Below, piece after piece: positions 50,331 to 63,932 of a stretch of DNA of 64,000 nucleotides (position 1 is the first letter of the stretch; the number at the start of each line of letters is the position of its first letter). The notes under the pieces are model-generated. The model was not told the origin of the DNA. It saw only the letters and a program-made list of their open reading frames with translations, and did no database searches. Position numbers and translations under genes: made by a program. The stretch is from Chimonanthus salicifolius (taxonomy: Eukaryota; Streptophyta; Magnoliopsida; Laurales; Calycanthaceae). The stretch spans positions 31,168,869 through 31,232,868 of the forward strand of contig CM023533.1 in the NCBI GenBank assembly GCA_013350335.1. Reading direction: 5' to 3'.

Positions 50331-51037
50331 GTGCGGAAGCAGTCCAGAGAAAATTCTCAGAAAAAAGACAACTCTAGATGGGTATCTGGGTATCTAAAAT
50401 CCAAATACAACAAATCCCAATGATACAAACTCAGTAAAGAACATGGAAAAAAGAAGAAGGAAAGTTGTAGAAAATCTTCAGCATTAAAAATTCTCTGGGA
50501 AAAGCTTCCAAACCCGTTACAAGGATCAAAAGGGTGACTTGTTAACAATCCAGACAAAAAAAAAAAAAACAGAAAAAATACACGAATCATCCACTGACCA
50601 GCAAAGAGCAAAATTCATGAAGTATAACATACCTTGGGAGACAAAAAAAACCAGAGTAATGGCTATAATGAAGTTGAATCCCCTGCTACGAACGAGTCGA
50701 ACGAGAGCCGTCGACTCTTCGCTGAGAAGTCACAGAAAAAAGTAGGACAAAAAAGGAAAAGAAACGGAAGGATGTCGGAGTAGAATCTCAATTAATTATT
50801 TCATTCACTCTAAACCTCTCAAATTTACACCTTCAACTTTTGGCATATATGCCATGTTGAAAGCATTACTATATTTAACTGTAGGGGGTCCAATGCAAAT
50901 TACTTTTCCAGGCAGACTCTCGGTAGGACCCACATATATGACTTGCAATGTTAGAAGTCCATGGCCAGCACTGTACTGACATGACTGAGTCGTGACTCAA
51001 ATAGAGGATTTCTCTCCTCCATCTCGAGTTATTATTA

Positions 51038-51970
<933 letters not shown>

Positions 51971-52360
51971 TTATACTATTTTTCAGCTTCTTTAAGTTAT
52001 TTCAGTCCTTCTTAACTTATTTTAAACTATTTTAGTATAAATTTTATTAATGTAGTATTTTAAATATATACAAAAATTTCTTATCAAATTAAATTTATCA
52101 ATTATCAACCTTATTTATTTAAATTAAAAAATAAAAACTTAAAATAATATTTACTTTTACAATCATAATATTGATAATCTCTTATTTTTATAAGTTATTT
52201 TCTCCAATAAATTCATATATAAATAGAATAAGTTAAATTACAAAAATCTCATGATTCAAATGTTTCATATTAGAGTTTTGGCGGGTCAAAGTACGGTGAA
52301 AATATCTGAATTGATGGAAGGTGGGCCCACCATGCAAAGTACTTGCCCAACATTAAAAAA

Positions 52361-53586
52361 GGCGCTCAGACACTCGATTTTTCTGACTCTTCACATCTCT
52401 CTGTGTTCTATTCATCCGAACGAACTGTCAGTTCGTTTAGATGAATATACTCATCTGAACAAACAAATCAATGTAGTTTCAGTTCGTTCTGATGAGTGTT
52501 CATTCGTTCGAATGAACAGTTCGGTTCATTCGAATGAATGAGGCAAATTTTCTGAAGGATTGACATATATATGTTCATTCGTTCAAATGAACACTTGTTC
52601 GAAAGAACGAAAATTACACTAAGGTGTTCGTTCGGATCAGTACATTCATTCGAACGAACTAATAATGAACTGAAAATTCGTTTGAATGAATTCATACGTG
52701 GGGGTAGAATAGTAACTTCACCCAAAAATTCGAAAACTGGTATGTAACAGCCCGACCCATAAAAAGGGCTTGGGGATCGGCCTAGCAAGATACTGTCTGC
52801 TTTGGGCCCACACGCTCACACACGCGAGCCCGCACGGTATTTGAATTGGACCAGGCTCAAGTCCGGGTCCAAAATGCATCTTGCTAGTTTTGACGGAGCA
52901 AGGCTACTTATAAACCCCCTTTCAAATTCTTCCACTTCCGATGTGGGACTTTCCACAACTCTCATCCACTATTGGGCTGTCGGATCCGACCGACCCACTC
53001 TACTAGGCCCGTCCGACAGGGCCCAGTTTCATTTGGATCAGCCTATCTAGGCCTGACCTCTGGCTCATGGGTTAGGATATCACAATCCATCCCCCTAAAG
53101 CCCAGAGCCGCCCTTGGCTCGATCCAACTAACCCAGTGGAAGACAGTAAGCCCACACAGTCAAAGTATAGAACTCGGAGCTCTGATACCATTTGTAATAG
53201 CCCGACCCATAAAAAGGGCTTGGGGCTCGGCCTAGCAAGATACTGTTCGTTTTGGGCCCACACGCACACACACATGCACACGCAAGAGCGCGGACAGTTT
53301 TTGGATCAGATCCGGCCCAAATCCAGGTCCAAAACGAGTCTTGTTGGTTTTGACAGACTAAGTCTACTTATAAACCCTCTCTCAAACTCCTCAACTTCCG
53401 ACGTGGGACTTTCCACAACTCACACCCACTACTGGACTGTCAGATCTGACCGGCCCACTCTACTGGCCCGTCCGACAGGGCCCAATTTCACTTGGATCAA
53501 CCTATCTAGGGCTTGGCCTTTGGCTCATGGGTCAGGATATCACATGGTGTGTAGAGGCAGATTTTACGGGTGTCTGTATGGCTCGC
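52361..53586. mobile_element. Foldback-family element copy C, interrupted by a TRIM
   Basis: The left end GGCGCTCAGACACTCG and right end reversed GCGAGCCATACAGACACCCG are related inverted repeats. The flanks ATTAAAAAA (52352-52360) and TTTAAAAAA (53587-53595) are a 9-bp duplication with one mismatch. The interior carries GTTCGTTCGAATGAAC and GTTCATTCGAATGAATG motifs like copies A and B, and the GGGGGTAxAATxGTAA stretch near the right end. The three-palindrome core is absent. Without the TRIM it is only about 420 bp. Confidence 0.7.
52743..53544 (-). mobile_element. TRIM (terminal-repeat retrotransposon in miniature), complete
   Basis: Two LTRs (52743-53084, 342 bp; 53193-53544, 352 bp) start TGTAAxAGCCCGACCC and end GGATATCACA. 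They enclose a 108-bp interior. Read on the minus strand, the interior begins two bases after the LTR with the primer-binding site TGGTATCAGAGC, complementary to initiator tRNA-Met. It ends with a polypurine tract AGGGGGATGGAT directly before the other LTR. Flanks TGGTA and TGGTG are a 5-bp target duplication (4 of 5). It has no coding capacity. The LTRs differ at several tens of sites. Confidence 0.88.
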
Positions 53587-53595
53587 TTTAAAAAA

Positions 53596-56500
53596 AAAAA
53601 GATTCAGTCCATAAGTTTTGGACACAGTGGATCCTCTGTTATGTAGTTAATCGATTTAATCCAATAAAAGTTTCATCTCTAGATGAATTTATAAAATTTA
53701 AAAAATATATAATTTCACTTATTTAATTATAATAAATTTTTATAAATATTTTTCATCTCTTACAGCATTTAAAAAAATATGAACCGTGATAATTTTAGAG
53801 CTATTAGCCATGCTAAATGAAAAGAGATTCTCTTTGTATTGATTATATTTAATAAATAGATGATAGATCGATAAGGTAGCATTAATCATCAAATTCATTT
53901 TATTTAGTTATATGATTAGAAACTTCAAATAGATTAAATTGAATATATAATCACTGTAATTTGATATAAAAATATCGTATATTATAGTTTATAATATCAG
54001 CAATTTTTTTACTTCATTTGGCTCCTTTGTTCCAACGAGCAAATATTCATTATGAATTGATTTGTTATAGATCACAAAGTGGTTCTATATTTATCTTATT
54101 TCAATTAAATTTATGTTCAATTCAAATCTACTCTCAAACGAAGTGATAAGGGAATTGATATTTTTATCGCAATTTTTTTTATTAGTCATTAAATAAACTT
54201 GGGATTTTAAGGTGAAAATACTTTGAAAATTGAGATTTTGGATGGCCGTGTCTAAATTTTTTTATTTAGGTCGGAGTATCTCGTACATCTATTCAGTTTT
54301 TTTGGATAAAAATGCCCTCATACATTGCGTTGGTTCATAAGATTACATGTGCTAGTGATTGGATACGTGTGCTAACACATATATACCTGTCGACTAGCGT
54401 ATGAATCCACATTAGTGTAGGTTTTATTTTTTTATATATACTCTTTTATAGTCTAAATAAGATATAGAAATTATTCTACTATAGTGGTGAAGATAGGTGA
54501 CTTGGATTTAGCATCTACTCACTCACTAGAGTAAACACATGAGAACAATGTTTTAAAATTTGACACGTGGAGTGATCTATTGTAGAGGGAGGTTCAGATA
54601 AATAAGGTTCATTTCACCGGGAGTCAAACCCATGCTATTAATATAATATTATAAAAAAAATTAAATTATTAACTAAAATAATATTTCATAAAAATATATT
54701 TTTTTTTCACAAATATAATTATAAATACTAAAATTAATAATTTAAAAATTATATTTTAAAAGAATCAACATCTTCATCTTCATTTTTTTTATTTAAAAAA
54801 ATCTAAGGATTTTTAAGAATCAACGTACAGGTACTCTCACCAAACAAAGATTGAGGTTCGCGAAAAAAAAGTCAATAAACTTTGATGTCGTAGTTAAAAT
54901 TTTCCTATTTAAAAAAATCAATCAATACCAATTAGTTTCTCACAGCCTGCTGGCGTTGAAGAAAGTAGACGATAATGTTAGACGTCTGTGGCAAAAATAG
55001 GGGCTTCAAGTGTCACTCCCCTCGCCCATTAATTATAAAACGCGGCAACATTACTATTCGAGATGTTAAGACGGGACGAGCACCGAATGACAGATGTCCT
55101 AAATAACTCCGCCCTCTTCCTATAAAGGGTTAGATATAAGGCTAGGTAGTGAGAAGCTCCCAAGCAAGGAAAAAACAAATAGATTAAAATACAAGAGAAA
55201 TATAGAAACTAATGAAATAGAAAAAATATAAAAAATATATGATTATGAACAGTAATTCTAAATAAGAAAAACAAAAAATAAAATAAATATTATTTTAGAA
55301 ATAAAAATATGTTTCATATCGGCAATAACAGCGAAGAAATAAAATAAAAATATCTAAAAATAAATTATTAAAAAATATAATTAAGAAACTCTAAAAGTTA
55401 AATTTAACATCTACATTTGACGTGTTTTCTTTGTAAAAATAATATAAAATTCTAAATCTAGCTGTGGCATTAAACCCTCTCTTTTTTTAAAAAAAAAAGA
55501 GGTATATTTTAACATTTTTACTTTGAATCTTGTATTGGATGTGATTTTACAAAGCTACATTGCTTGCTTGATATGTAGGCCAAGTCTAAGTCCATACATA
55601 CCAACCAATATACAATCAAATATCTATGATATGGGTTGAAGTTTGGCTCAGAATTTAGCCATATTAGATTTTTTTTTTTTATAAAATGGACATATTTCAT
55701 TGTTTTCACTTTAGAAATTTCATTTGTTTTAATTTAGGAAGGTTCAAAGCAAGTCTGTCACATTTAAAATACATTTTTCATTCCAATCTTGTTTTCCTAT
55801 TTGTCCATTTTGAGTAACTTTTACTCTCTTTTTTTGAATTTTCTCTATGATAAATCCCCACTTTTAAAAAAAAAAAATTAACGAACGATGTTAATTAATG
55901 AAAATCAAGAGTTTTGTTTAGAGGAGAGAGAAGAGTTGAATTCAGTTTTGGTTTATAATTGGAGAGAAATTCTGTGCCTTTGAATTAGTGGAACTTTTTC
56001 AATTGTTGTTTGTAAACGTAGATCTCTGTAAAATCACATAAAATTTGTGTTTTTGAAGGATTGATTGTTTAATTCGTTTGACACTTTGGTTCCAACCCAA
56101 AGGTCTGTAAAGACAGATCAAGTGGGCCATTGGGCTTATCTTGAAGATTCGGTGATCTAAGCCACTCATGGCAAATTTGCAATGTAGTTTTATCTGTGAT
56201 CTCTATATATATATATTTTTTTCAAATCATCATCATTATTATTAATAAATATTTATCTATAAAATTTTCATTTTATCCCTATTAATATTCATTTATTAAA
56301 TAATAATGCACTGATAATACCCCGCTATAAGTAGATAATCTTTATCCCAAAAAAAGTTGAGGAAAGCAAAGAGAATTGACGACGAGAGAGAATTTTCTTA
56401 TAAAATTATTGTGAAAGGTACTACCTGGTCTTCCTTTTTGTTGTTTATCAATTGCTACATGGCTGGCCGTCTCTTCTTCTGACTTTTCCCTTGCTCGGTT

Positions 56501-57970
56501 GCATTGCATGGACAAGCAAACCCATGGCTTGGATATTCCAATGCAACTCGTTTTATAATTTAAATAGTCCAGTTTCAGAGAGTAAGGGAATTATTGATGC
56601 ATGACAGGTGAAAAATAAATCCTTTTATTTCTACACTCATAATTCCTTTCACAGAATTATCGAGCACATTTTTTTTTACTGACATAGGTTCACGGAATAG
56701 GATAGTTCGAAAAGTCTTTACTTGAATTTGAGGTTCATCATGCGATATACATCGGTTAATATGTATAGTTGCGTCTGTTTAAGACGCGTGTTGGCCAATA
56801 CAGTTGATAATGCGGCCGATACGTATCGATTAATATAGGGTGATATAATTTTTTAATTTTAAGAATTCATTTTAATCATTTTTTAACTGAATTTTACATT
56901 TTCTGTATTTTTAAGAAGGTTTAGAAACAAGTTCTTTGAGTGTGAAAGATATTTGTTAATTCCAAACATTTTTCTCTTAATTTTTGAACATTTTAAGTTG
57001 TTTTTATCAAATACTTTTTTGAATTTTGGCTCTAAGAAAATCTCGAATTATGCATTTTTAAGAAAAAAAAATGAAAATGGTATTTAGTACTTATGGAATT
57101 TAGTGGAGATGTCTTAATGCGATTGATATAATTTGTAGGGTATTTGTAGGGTATTTGTATGATTTTTTAAACTTTTTTCTTAAAAATTAATTAAAGACGA
57201 GTTTCCTAAGATACTTCCCTCTTTTGAGTTTCTTATGGAAAAAATTATAAAATGATATACAAATGTTTCTAGAGTTTATTGAATAGCCCTTAATTTGAAT
57301 TTAATATGTGTGTAATATGTCTTTTTTAATGATCGAAAGTCTTCAAGCGTCTTGAGGACCTTATGCCCTTAAACTACCTATTGTCTATCATTGAAAAAGT
57401 CATGACAACGTAGTGACAATGTTCTAACAACATTAGGTGAGAATTCCAATTCCGCCCTTCAGGATTGAAAACTTCCATTCCTTCTCAATGAATCATCGCA
57501 TTATTCCAACCTTCCCATCATCCACCAATTGAGAATCATCAGCCCTACCGGCTCCGGCCGTCTTCAGTAAGAGAAATGATTAAATGGAATAAAATTACAG
57601 TAAAACTGATTAATTTAAGATTCATTTTTAATTAAAAAATAAATCTTTATATCTTCTTCTTATAATAGTTAATGAATTCTACTAGCGACCATGAACGAGA
57701 CAAATATTCATTGTTGTCTTGAGACTTGAGATGCATCATACACCATGATATGTGGTGGATTCACAAGAGCAATGGGATCAACATCCAAAAGTGGTTTTTT
57801 GTTTTTAAAGTTGAGTTCGGTCCAAGTTGGGTCGTGGGTTAGATCACATCATGAGTCGTGGTAGGATTGGGTTGGAAGCAGGTTGAATTTGGGCATGTTG
57901 GATTGTGGGATCTAAATATCTAATTTGGGTTGGGTTGGGTTGGGTTGGATTTCAATAGGTTAGTCATGGG
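53596..57970. other. Intergenic AT-rich stretch, no gene seen
   Basis: No coding exon is recognisable on either strand. GCCGATAC words near 56815 recall the family 2 MITE interior, and GGGTTGGGTTGGGTTGGG lies near 57925. A short stretch at 55050-55160 with CCTATAAAGGG is promoter-like but has no gene after it. Confidence 0.45.
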
Positions 57971-58222
57971 TAGGGATGAAACAAAACCCGACCCGAGAAA
58001 TCAACTGGGTCAGGTCGAGTTGAAAAGATAAAAATCCACATTGAATTTGAGTCTGACAAAGTTGAGGGATTTTCAAGTTAGCCCGACCGGACCCGATCAA
58101 ACTCGATCCGAACTGGTTAAATTTAGGCTAAAATAGGTTTAAAATGCGGGTCGGATTAGAATTCGAGTTGAGTCAGTCAGGTTGGGTTTTAAAAAACCCG
58201 ACCCAGCTTGATTTCAACCCTA
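57971..58222. mobile_element. hAT-type MITE, family 1, 252 bp with perfect 8-bp target duplication
   Basis: The ends TAGGGATGAAAC and TTTCAACCCTA are hAT-type inverted repeats. The flanks carry an exact 8-bp duplication, GTCATGGG at 57963-57970 and 58223-58230. The interior is rich in ACCCGACC/GGTCGGGT words. It lies about 250 bp downstream of the glycosylase stop codon. Confidence 0.88.
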
Positions 58223-58477
58223 GTCATGGGTCAGGTCAAAAGCTATTGATGTAAATATCTTTGCATTTAAAAATTAATGATGGATTCAATTTTTGAAGAA
58301 GCGTTTTGACTTAGTAGCAGTATTTCTTCAATCACTTTACTTTACACTCTTTACAGTCTTACTCCAGTAGCAGTATGTACGTTACAAAGCGAAAATGAAA
58401 AAAAAAAAAAAGGAAAAAAAAACCACTTAGACACATACATGTTTACATGTCGCACAGTAATGAAGTACACAATCAGG

Positions 58478-61400
58478 TTAGCAATGGGCCCAAGATCTTC
58501 GAGCTAGGCCCACACACTCATCAAATCTGAAGCAATCGACGAGGTGATCGATCGTCATGCCAGCCGCCTGCATGAATGAATATGTGATCACGGGCCCGAC
58601 ATATCGGAACCCTCTTCTCACAAGATCTTTGCTGATGGCTTCTGATTTGGGTGTCCTCAAGGGAACATTTCTTGGATATCTGTATCTGTTGATCATTGGT
58701 TTGTAATTCATATACCCCCACAGATAGTTGCTCAAAGAACCAAATTCCTTCACAATCTGCATCATTCAAACAAGAAACAAATGAGTAAACATATTAACAC
58801 AATGCTGATTGCGAGCATTGGGATCATAGTAACTTGAACGAGTTTAACGACTCGACTAAGAAAAGCTCGGCAAAACTCATTGCCTCGCTCGACTCAAAAT
58901 GCTATTGCGCCCGGTCCACTTGGATCGAATTGACTGAGTTTTTCAGTGTTTTAAACTATGATTGGGATTTGGGACATATGAACTGACTTCGCATCTAATT
59001 TGTGTGTCACCATTAAAAATAGGTTACCATATTTCCACATGTGAAAACGGTGGACAATATATGTAGGCCCAGCATGTAAATTTTCAAACCTGAAAATCAG
59101 GATCAGTTAATAAGTTGCCGAATGGTCCACATTAGGTGTACATAATGGGCCTAATGGGCCTTCCAATAGTCCACTTCTTGGGCCATGTGATTTATATAGC
59201 GAGTCTACCTCATGAATAACTGACAAGAGGGGTAAGAAAAAAAAAGGCATAAATGGAAGAAGATATGAATGTTGTAATAATAAATATAACATTAACCCTT
59301 CAGGCTCTAATTAAAAGGCCTTTGTTGGGCCTAAGTAGAGAACCTTATTACCCAATTGTAAACTACATCCACTACTGACCTAATCAGTAAAACAGCAAGC
59401 TTGGATCTGATCAAGAGTCCACATTTATTAACATCATTATTAAAGTCTTTATTTGTTGTTAGGAATTCGTTTTATCCATAACCTAATCTTTAGGGTACCA
59501 TATGTCTAAACCCAATTTAGAACCGATAGGCCCAAATTTCAGCCCATTTCAGTCACAAAATTTTGTGATATTTTGGATTTCACTGGTTTTTTATTGAAAA
59601 AAAAATCTGAGTCAAACTAATTCAAAATGACTGATATTTTGGTCGAGAAATTTGCAACCCATTAAAGGCCGGATTTCGGGTGAAATTTGCAACTTAGCTC
59701 ATACTTGCCTTCACTATGCATTTGGCATTGTCTACCACGCACCTCACCCTGCTCTCTGTTAACATAACCTTCTTGTTTGAACTAATCTCTATGATCTCTT
59801 TTTCCTCCATCTTGGCTACAAAATTTGCTTCAAATCCACTAAATGCCTCTCTGTAATCATAAAAAGAAAAATTAGATTTTTGATAAAGTTCAATAGAAAA
59901 GTAGAACTCAAAAAGATCGATTTCAAATAAATGAGATAACATCGTAACGGTTTTTTACGATGATGACAAATAAACAAAAGAAAACATGCAGGAGGTGATG
60001 GAAGCACTGGAGGAAGGCCACGCCCTGAATTTAGTGAATACCATCAAAACCTTCAATTCAACCAACATTTAAAGCCAAAAATGAGCAATTCTACACATAC
60101 TACTACATTCAGAACTAAATAATTAAGAGAATTGTGGTGAAAGATGGTCTGATGATGGGTCAGATATGGTGGGTCCCTCCTCTTGAGTGCCTCCGATGAC
60201 AGACAAGTGTCACCCAAGTGGTGTATATGCTTCTATTCACATCTCAAATAAATCTGAAAGAAGAAGTAAAGACTGCCGGTTCTTATATTGTGAAATATGT
60301 ACCTATAGAGCTCCCTTTTTCGAAGAATTTCAGTCCAGTTGAGATCCATTAACATGCCCGATAGAGTGAGGAGTTCGAACAGCTGACTGTTATTACAGAA
60401 ATATAAGAATAAGTTTGAATTTAGAATGCTTATTAGGTAATACGAATTCAACTTTGTAAGTTAAAAAAAAAAGGGAAAATACAGAGAGATGGGCGATTTT
60501 GATAACCAGGAATACCGAATTTATCTTTATATTCACTTGTCACTGTCTAAATAGTGAAAAAATATATCGGTATTCTTTGTTAGCAAAAACATTCATGTCT
60601 TCATCATTTTTAATAGAAAACGGAAGGGAAAAAGATGCTCACTTGTCGTCATCGTATACAGGTACTCCCCACTGTTCGTCGTGGAATGATATGTAGATTT
60701 GATCTGAAGAAAAACCATTTTAAACTTAGATTTTTTTTTTTTTTTACATGTTCACTTAAAAGAGAGAGAAATCAAACTACGTAAACCCAGCAATTCGAAT
60801 TAACTTTGATCGAATTGTTGTTTATTTGAATTTTTAAGAATTTTTGTTTAAATATTAAAATCTTAATATTTAAACATTTAGAGTTGTCAAATACACTTCT
60901 AAAAAAATACTGATATCATCGAATTAAAGTAGAGTGTAAAGAATATAAAATTTATCAAGTGATTTTAAAATAAGATTGGTATGTGTTCCAAAATTATGAG
61001 TATCAAATTTCTTAGAATATAGGAGCTTGTACGGTCAAAACTCAAAACAATATATAGCAGGTCATCAATCTCTATTCCCTTGGCATGGACCATCCTGGAT
61101 ATAATTTGATTCCAACTTTCTACTTTGTATCTAGGGTTGAAACTTGAGTCGGGTTTCAATAAATCCAATCCGACTCATATAAAAAATTATTGAACTCATT
61201 TCAATTCGAATTTTTGACCTGAGTTATTCAACCTAATCCGACTCGAATTTTTGACCCCATTCAATCTAAATGTTATTTTATAACTTGGTGCACTCGAATC
61301 AGGTTGAGTTAGGTTGTTTTTAAATTTCTCAATCTAAACCGATCCAAATTTCATATGAATTTATTTTTTCCCAACCTGACCCGACCCGAGATTTACAAAA

Positions 61401-63072
61401 GACATAACCCAAATCCATTGATTTTTCATGTCGGATCATGCAGGTCGAGTTAAAACCTGACCCAAGTTTTACCCCTATTTGTATCGGATGGCGTTGACTT
61501 TATTTTCTTGATTAGGTCTTAGAAGCCGCAATGCTCTTTTAATATTCTCCACTTGTACTCACCCCCTTTTCATCGTTTTACAGTTATATTCGATTGACAC
61601 ATGTTATTTTTGTAGTCTACTCATTGAATTTCTATAATCAGATAAAATAAAAAAACTGAGTATAATCAGATGTCTAATTAAGATGAATTTTATAAGTACC
61701 ATATATAAATTATTGGCTTAGATTGACCGTCACGAAAAGTAGATTATTCACAATATTATTTGATAGAGGTAAAATCTGATAAATATGGATCTATATTTTA
61801 TTTTTAGACAAAATGTTGGTTATTAAAATAAAAGATCTGGGCTAGGTCAATCATTTTGAGAATCATGTCAGCCACAAGTTTTAATCTGTGAAAGCTATTT
61901 TAAAATCAAGTTTTGTTTTTAATTAATACTTTCTTTTTAATAAATTAGTTGGGGTCAAATTGGGTTGGACTGAACTGTCAACCAAAACTATTGGCTGATT
62001 GTGAAATTTAAAAAAATCATTGGTGGATAGACAACATTTCAAAAATAATACAGCCATCCAATTGAATGTGGATAGTTGGTGCTTCCCCTTTTCTTTTGAT
62101 GGACAGAGGGCGATGTTAAACTAATATGGGGTCATCAATTTATCATGTTGTAAGAACCATTAATTTTAGTTAAACATCTACATTATAGAATAAATTTAAC
62201 AAGGGTTTTTATCTTCTTATACATGCAAAAATGATTTCAGTCTTAAATACAATTTATTTCCCTTCTTTGCAAGTAATTAAGTAGATGTAAATTATTCAAT
62301 CCACTTTTTTATTTAAACTTATGTGAAAGGACATTTCTTTTGTAACTTGAATCTCACAAAGTAATTATGAGTTTGGGCCTAGTATTAATCGGTGTTACAC
62401 TCGTATCAGTGTACGCAATTCAGTTGATATAGTTTCTCTCTCATCCAAATTTATATGAAATTATACTACAATGGTCGAATTTATACTATAATAACTAAAT
62501 TTATGTATGGCCGATACAGTTCAATTCTCATAATTTTAAAGTTTTCAGTTATTTTTCAGAACATGCATAAGTTATAGTTCCAAGGAGAGTGACCCTTCGA
62601 GATAAATGAAAATCAAACTCAATACTCCCGTTTCTTAAATCGGGTTGGTGTTGAGGAGGATCAGCTCATGGAACAAAATTTAGAGAGAGAGAGAGAGATA
62701 AGTGCTCTTACCACTACCCTTAGTAATCCAGTGGCACCTCTTCACATTCCCATCCTTAGAATCGGAGCTGGGCTTATCAATATCTTCAGCAGGAGTCTCC
62801 CTCTTCTCAAAAGACCCAGACCCAGACCCAAACCCATAAAATGACAGTTGAATCTTTCGGTCCCAGAGGCAAAAGGAGGCATCAAAAGAGGAATCATTTG
62901 AATACTGAGACAGAGAAAGAGAGGAGAGAGAGCAAGACGAATTGCTCTTGTGCATCGCAAGCGGGTAGACCTTCTGAAGGTGCTTTGATATGGGGCTATT
63001 GCTTGCTTTCTCCCTCTCTCTCACGTTTCTCCTCCTCTCCAAAATATTTCTTCTAACACTGCTTGTCAGCAT
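58478..63072 (-). CDS. DNA-3-methyladenine glycosylase I (Tag family, plant type)
   Basis: It excises 3-methyladenine from alkylated DNA, starting base-excision repair; plant members are nuclear. Exons on the minus strand, 62712-63072, 60643-60703, 60303-60386, 59709-59850 and 58478-58756, total 308 codons. The start at MLTSSVRRN is chosen because the frame upstream is low-complexity leader. The N-terminal half has the plant-specific SKHLQKVYPLAMHKSNSSCS..SLSLSQYSNDSS stretch. The Tag domain starts at RCHWIT and includes FHDEQWGVPVYDD, LFELLTLSGM, the SGFEANFVAKM and RVRCVVDNAK segments, NYLWGY, and KDLVRRGFRYVGP..YSFMQAAGMTIDHLVDC. The zinc ligands of the bacterial enzyme are matched by Cys113, His128, His287 and Cys291. 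Intron 4 appears to use a GC donor; the others are GT-AG. Intron 1 (2 kb) contains a MITE. Confidence 0.9.
61132..61477. mobile_element. hAT-type MITE, family 1, 346 bp, in glycosylase intron 1
   Basis: The ends TAGGGTTGAAACTTGAGTCGGG and CCTGACCCAAGTTTTACCCCTA are inverted repeats. The flanks are an exact 8-bp duplication, TTTGTATC at 61124-61131 and 61478-61485. Its interior matches the copies at 8.3 and 16.8 kb. Confidence 0.9.
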
Positions 63073-63260
63073 GATTATGGACTTCAGAAAGAAACAAAGG
63101 GAGAGAGAGAGAGAGGGAGAAAGAAATGGGTGAAGATGTGAGGAAGTAGTTGGGTTTTTAAGAAAAGAAAAAGAAAGAGAAGATGGTAGGTAGTACGTGA
63201 ACTTCATGCTCATAATACTAACAGTTTTTTTATTTATTTTTGCAAAATGACTCATTAATC
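63073..63260 (-). other. Probable leader and proximal promoter of the glycosylase gene
   Basis: Read on the minus strand this is CT-rich (CTCTCTCTCTCTCC at 63102-63117 and TTCTTTTTCTTTTCTT at about 63160-63178), typical of plant leaders and core promoters. No TATA box was assigned. Confidence 0.35.
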
Positions 63261-63762
63261 CATCACTCCAATTATCTGCTATTGTGTGTTACTTTATTTT
63301 AGTAGATAATTTGTACTTAACATTAATAATTTATTATTATAATACAAAACTTTTACTATTTACCAATTTATTCTTGCATAATTTATATGACAAAAGGTGA
63401 TCGGTGACAACATCAATTGTAGAATTGTTAAGCCGGAATATTTTATGAATTGTATTGGTTGACATGATAAATAAATATTGACCACTACAAGTGTTTTGAG
63501 GTTTATGATTCCTTTCAATTATGGATACTTCAGTTTTATATCTATAACAATCATTGAATGTATAAAATAAGAAGACATCTAATTGTTAAAAAATATTTAA
63601 GAAAAATACACCAGTTGGACCTATATGAGGTGTTGCGCATCATTATGTACGGCTTCAATTTGATATGTTAATATATTTTTATTTTCTTTTTTTGATAAAA
63701 AAAATCTTAGAAGACTTTCTTTATAAAGATTTGATGCTGAGGGAGTCTTTATTTATTGACAC

Positions 63763-63932
63763 TTTTTTTAAGATTATGGTGTCCAAAGGTCTTATAGCAT
63801 CTTACTAATCCTCGGGAATATGCAAATCTGCATATGGATAACACTATGGAGAGTGGTCTTTTTGTATTGAAAGACTTGAACCTAAGATCTCTGATATCTC
63901 AAACGGGTTCTTGACTGTCAAACCACCCTCAT
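63763..63932 (-). mobile_element. SINE, family 1, degraded
   Basis: The plus strand shows TTTTTTAAGATTATGGTGTCC, AAAGGTCTTATAGCATCTTA, TAATCCTCGGGAATATGCAA and GAGAGTGGTCTTTTTGTATT, the reversed family 1 body in order, then a tRNA-like head region. The right edge is not exact. Confidence 0.6.

Larger units (their letters stand above)
46740..50800 (-). other. 5' leader of the CRLK-like gene with a 3.8 kb intron
   Basis: On the minus strand a leader exon, about 50633 to 50760 or beyond, ends CTCCCAAG before the donor GTATGTTA. The acceptor TTTTGACAG at 46849 begins the second leader segment (46740-46848), which runs into the ATG. This puts the transcription start near 50.75-50.8 kb. The region between holds the TG microsatellite and a SINE. 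Confidence 0.5.

Noticed and set aside
57900..57960. GGGTTGGGTTGGG run as an interstitial telomere repeat
   Set aside because: The unit is GGGTT without the extra TA of plant TTTAGGG, and it sits in GGGTYGGGT-rich repeat DNA, so it is not telomeric.
62680..63255. Longer glycosylase N-terminus beginning at 63255
   Set aside because: The extra 61 residues are translated CT-rich leader (Ser/Leu/Phe runs) with no family counterpart. The ATG at 63072 is preferred.
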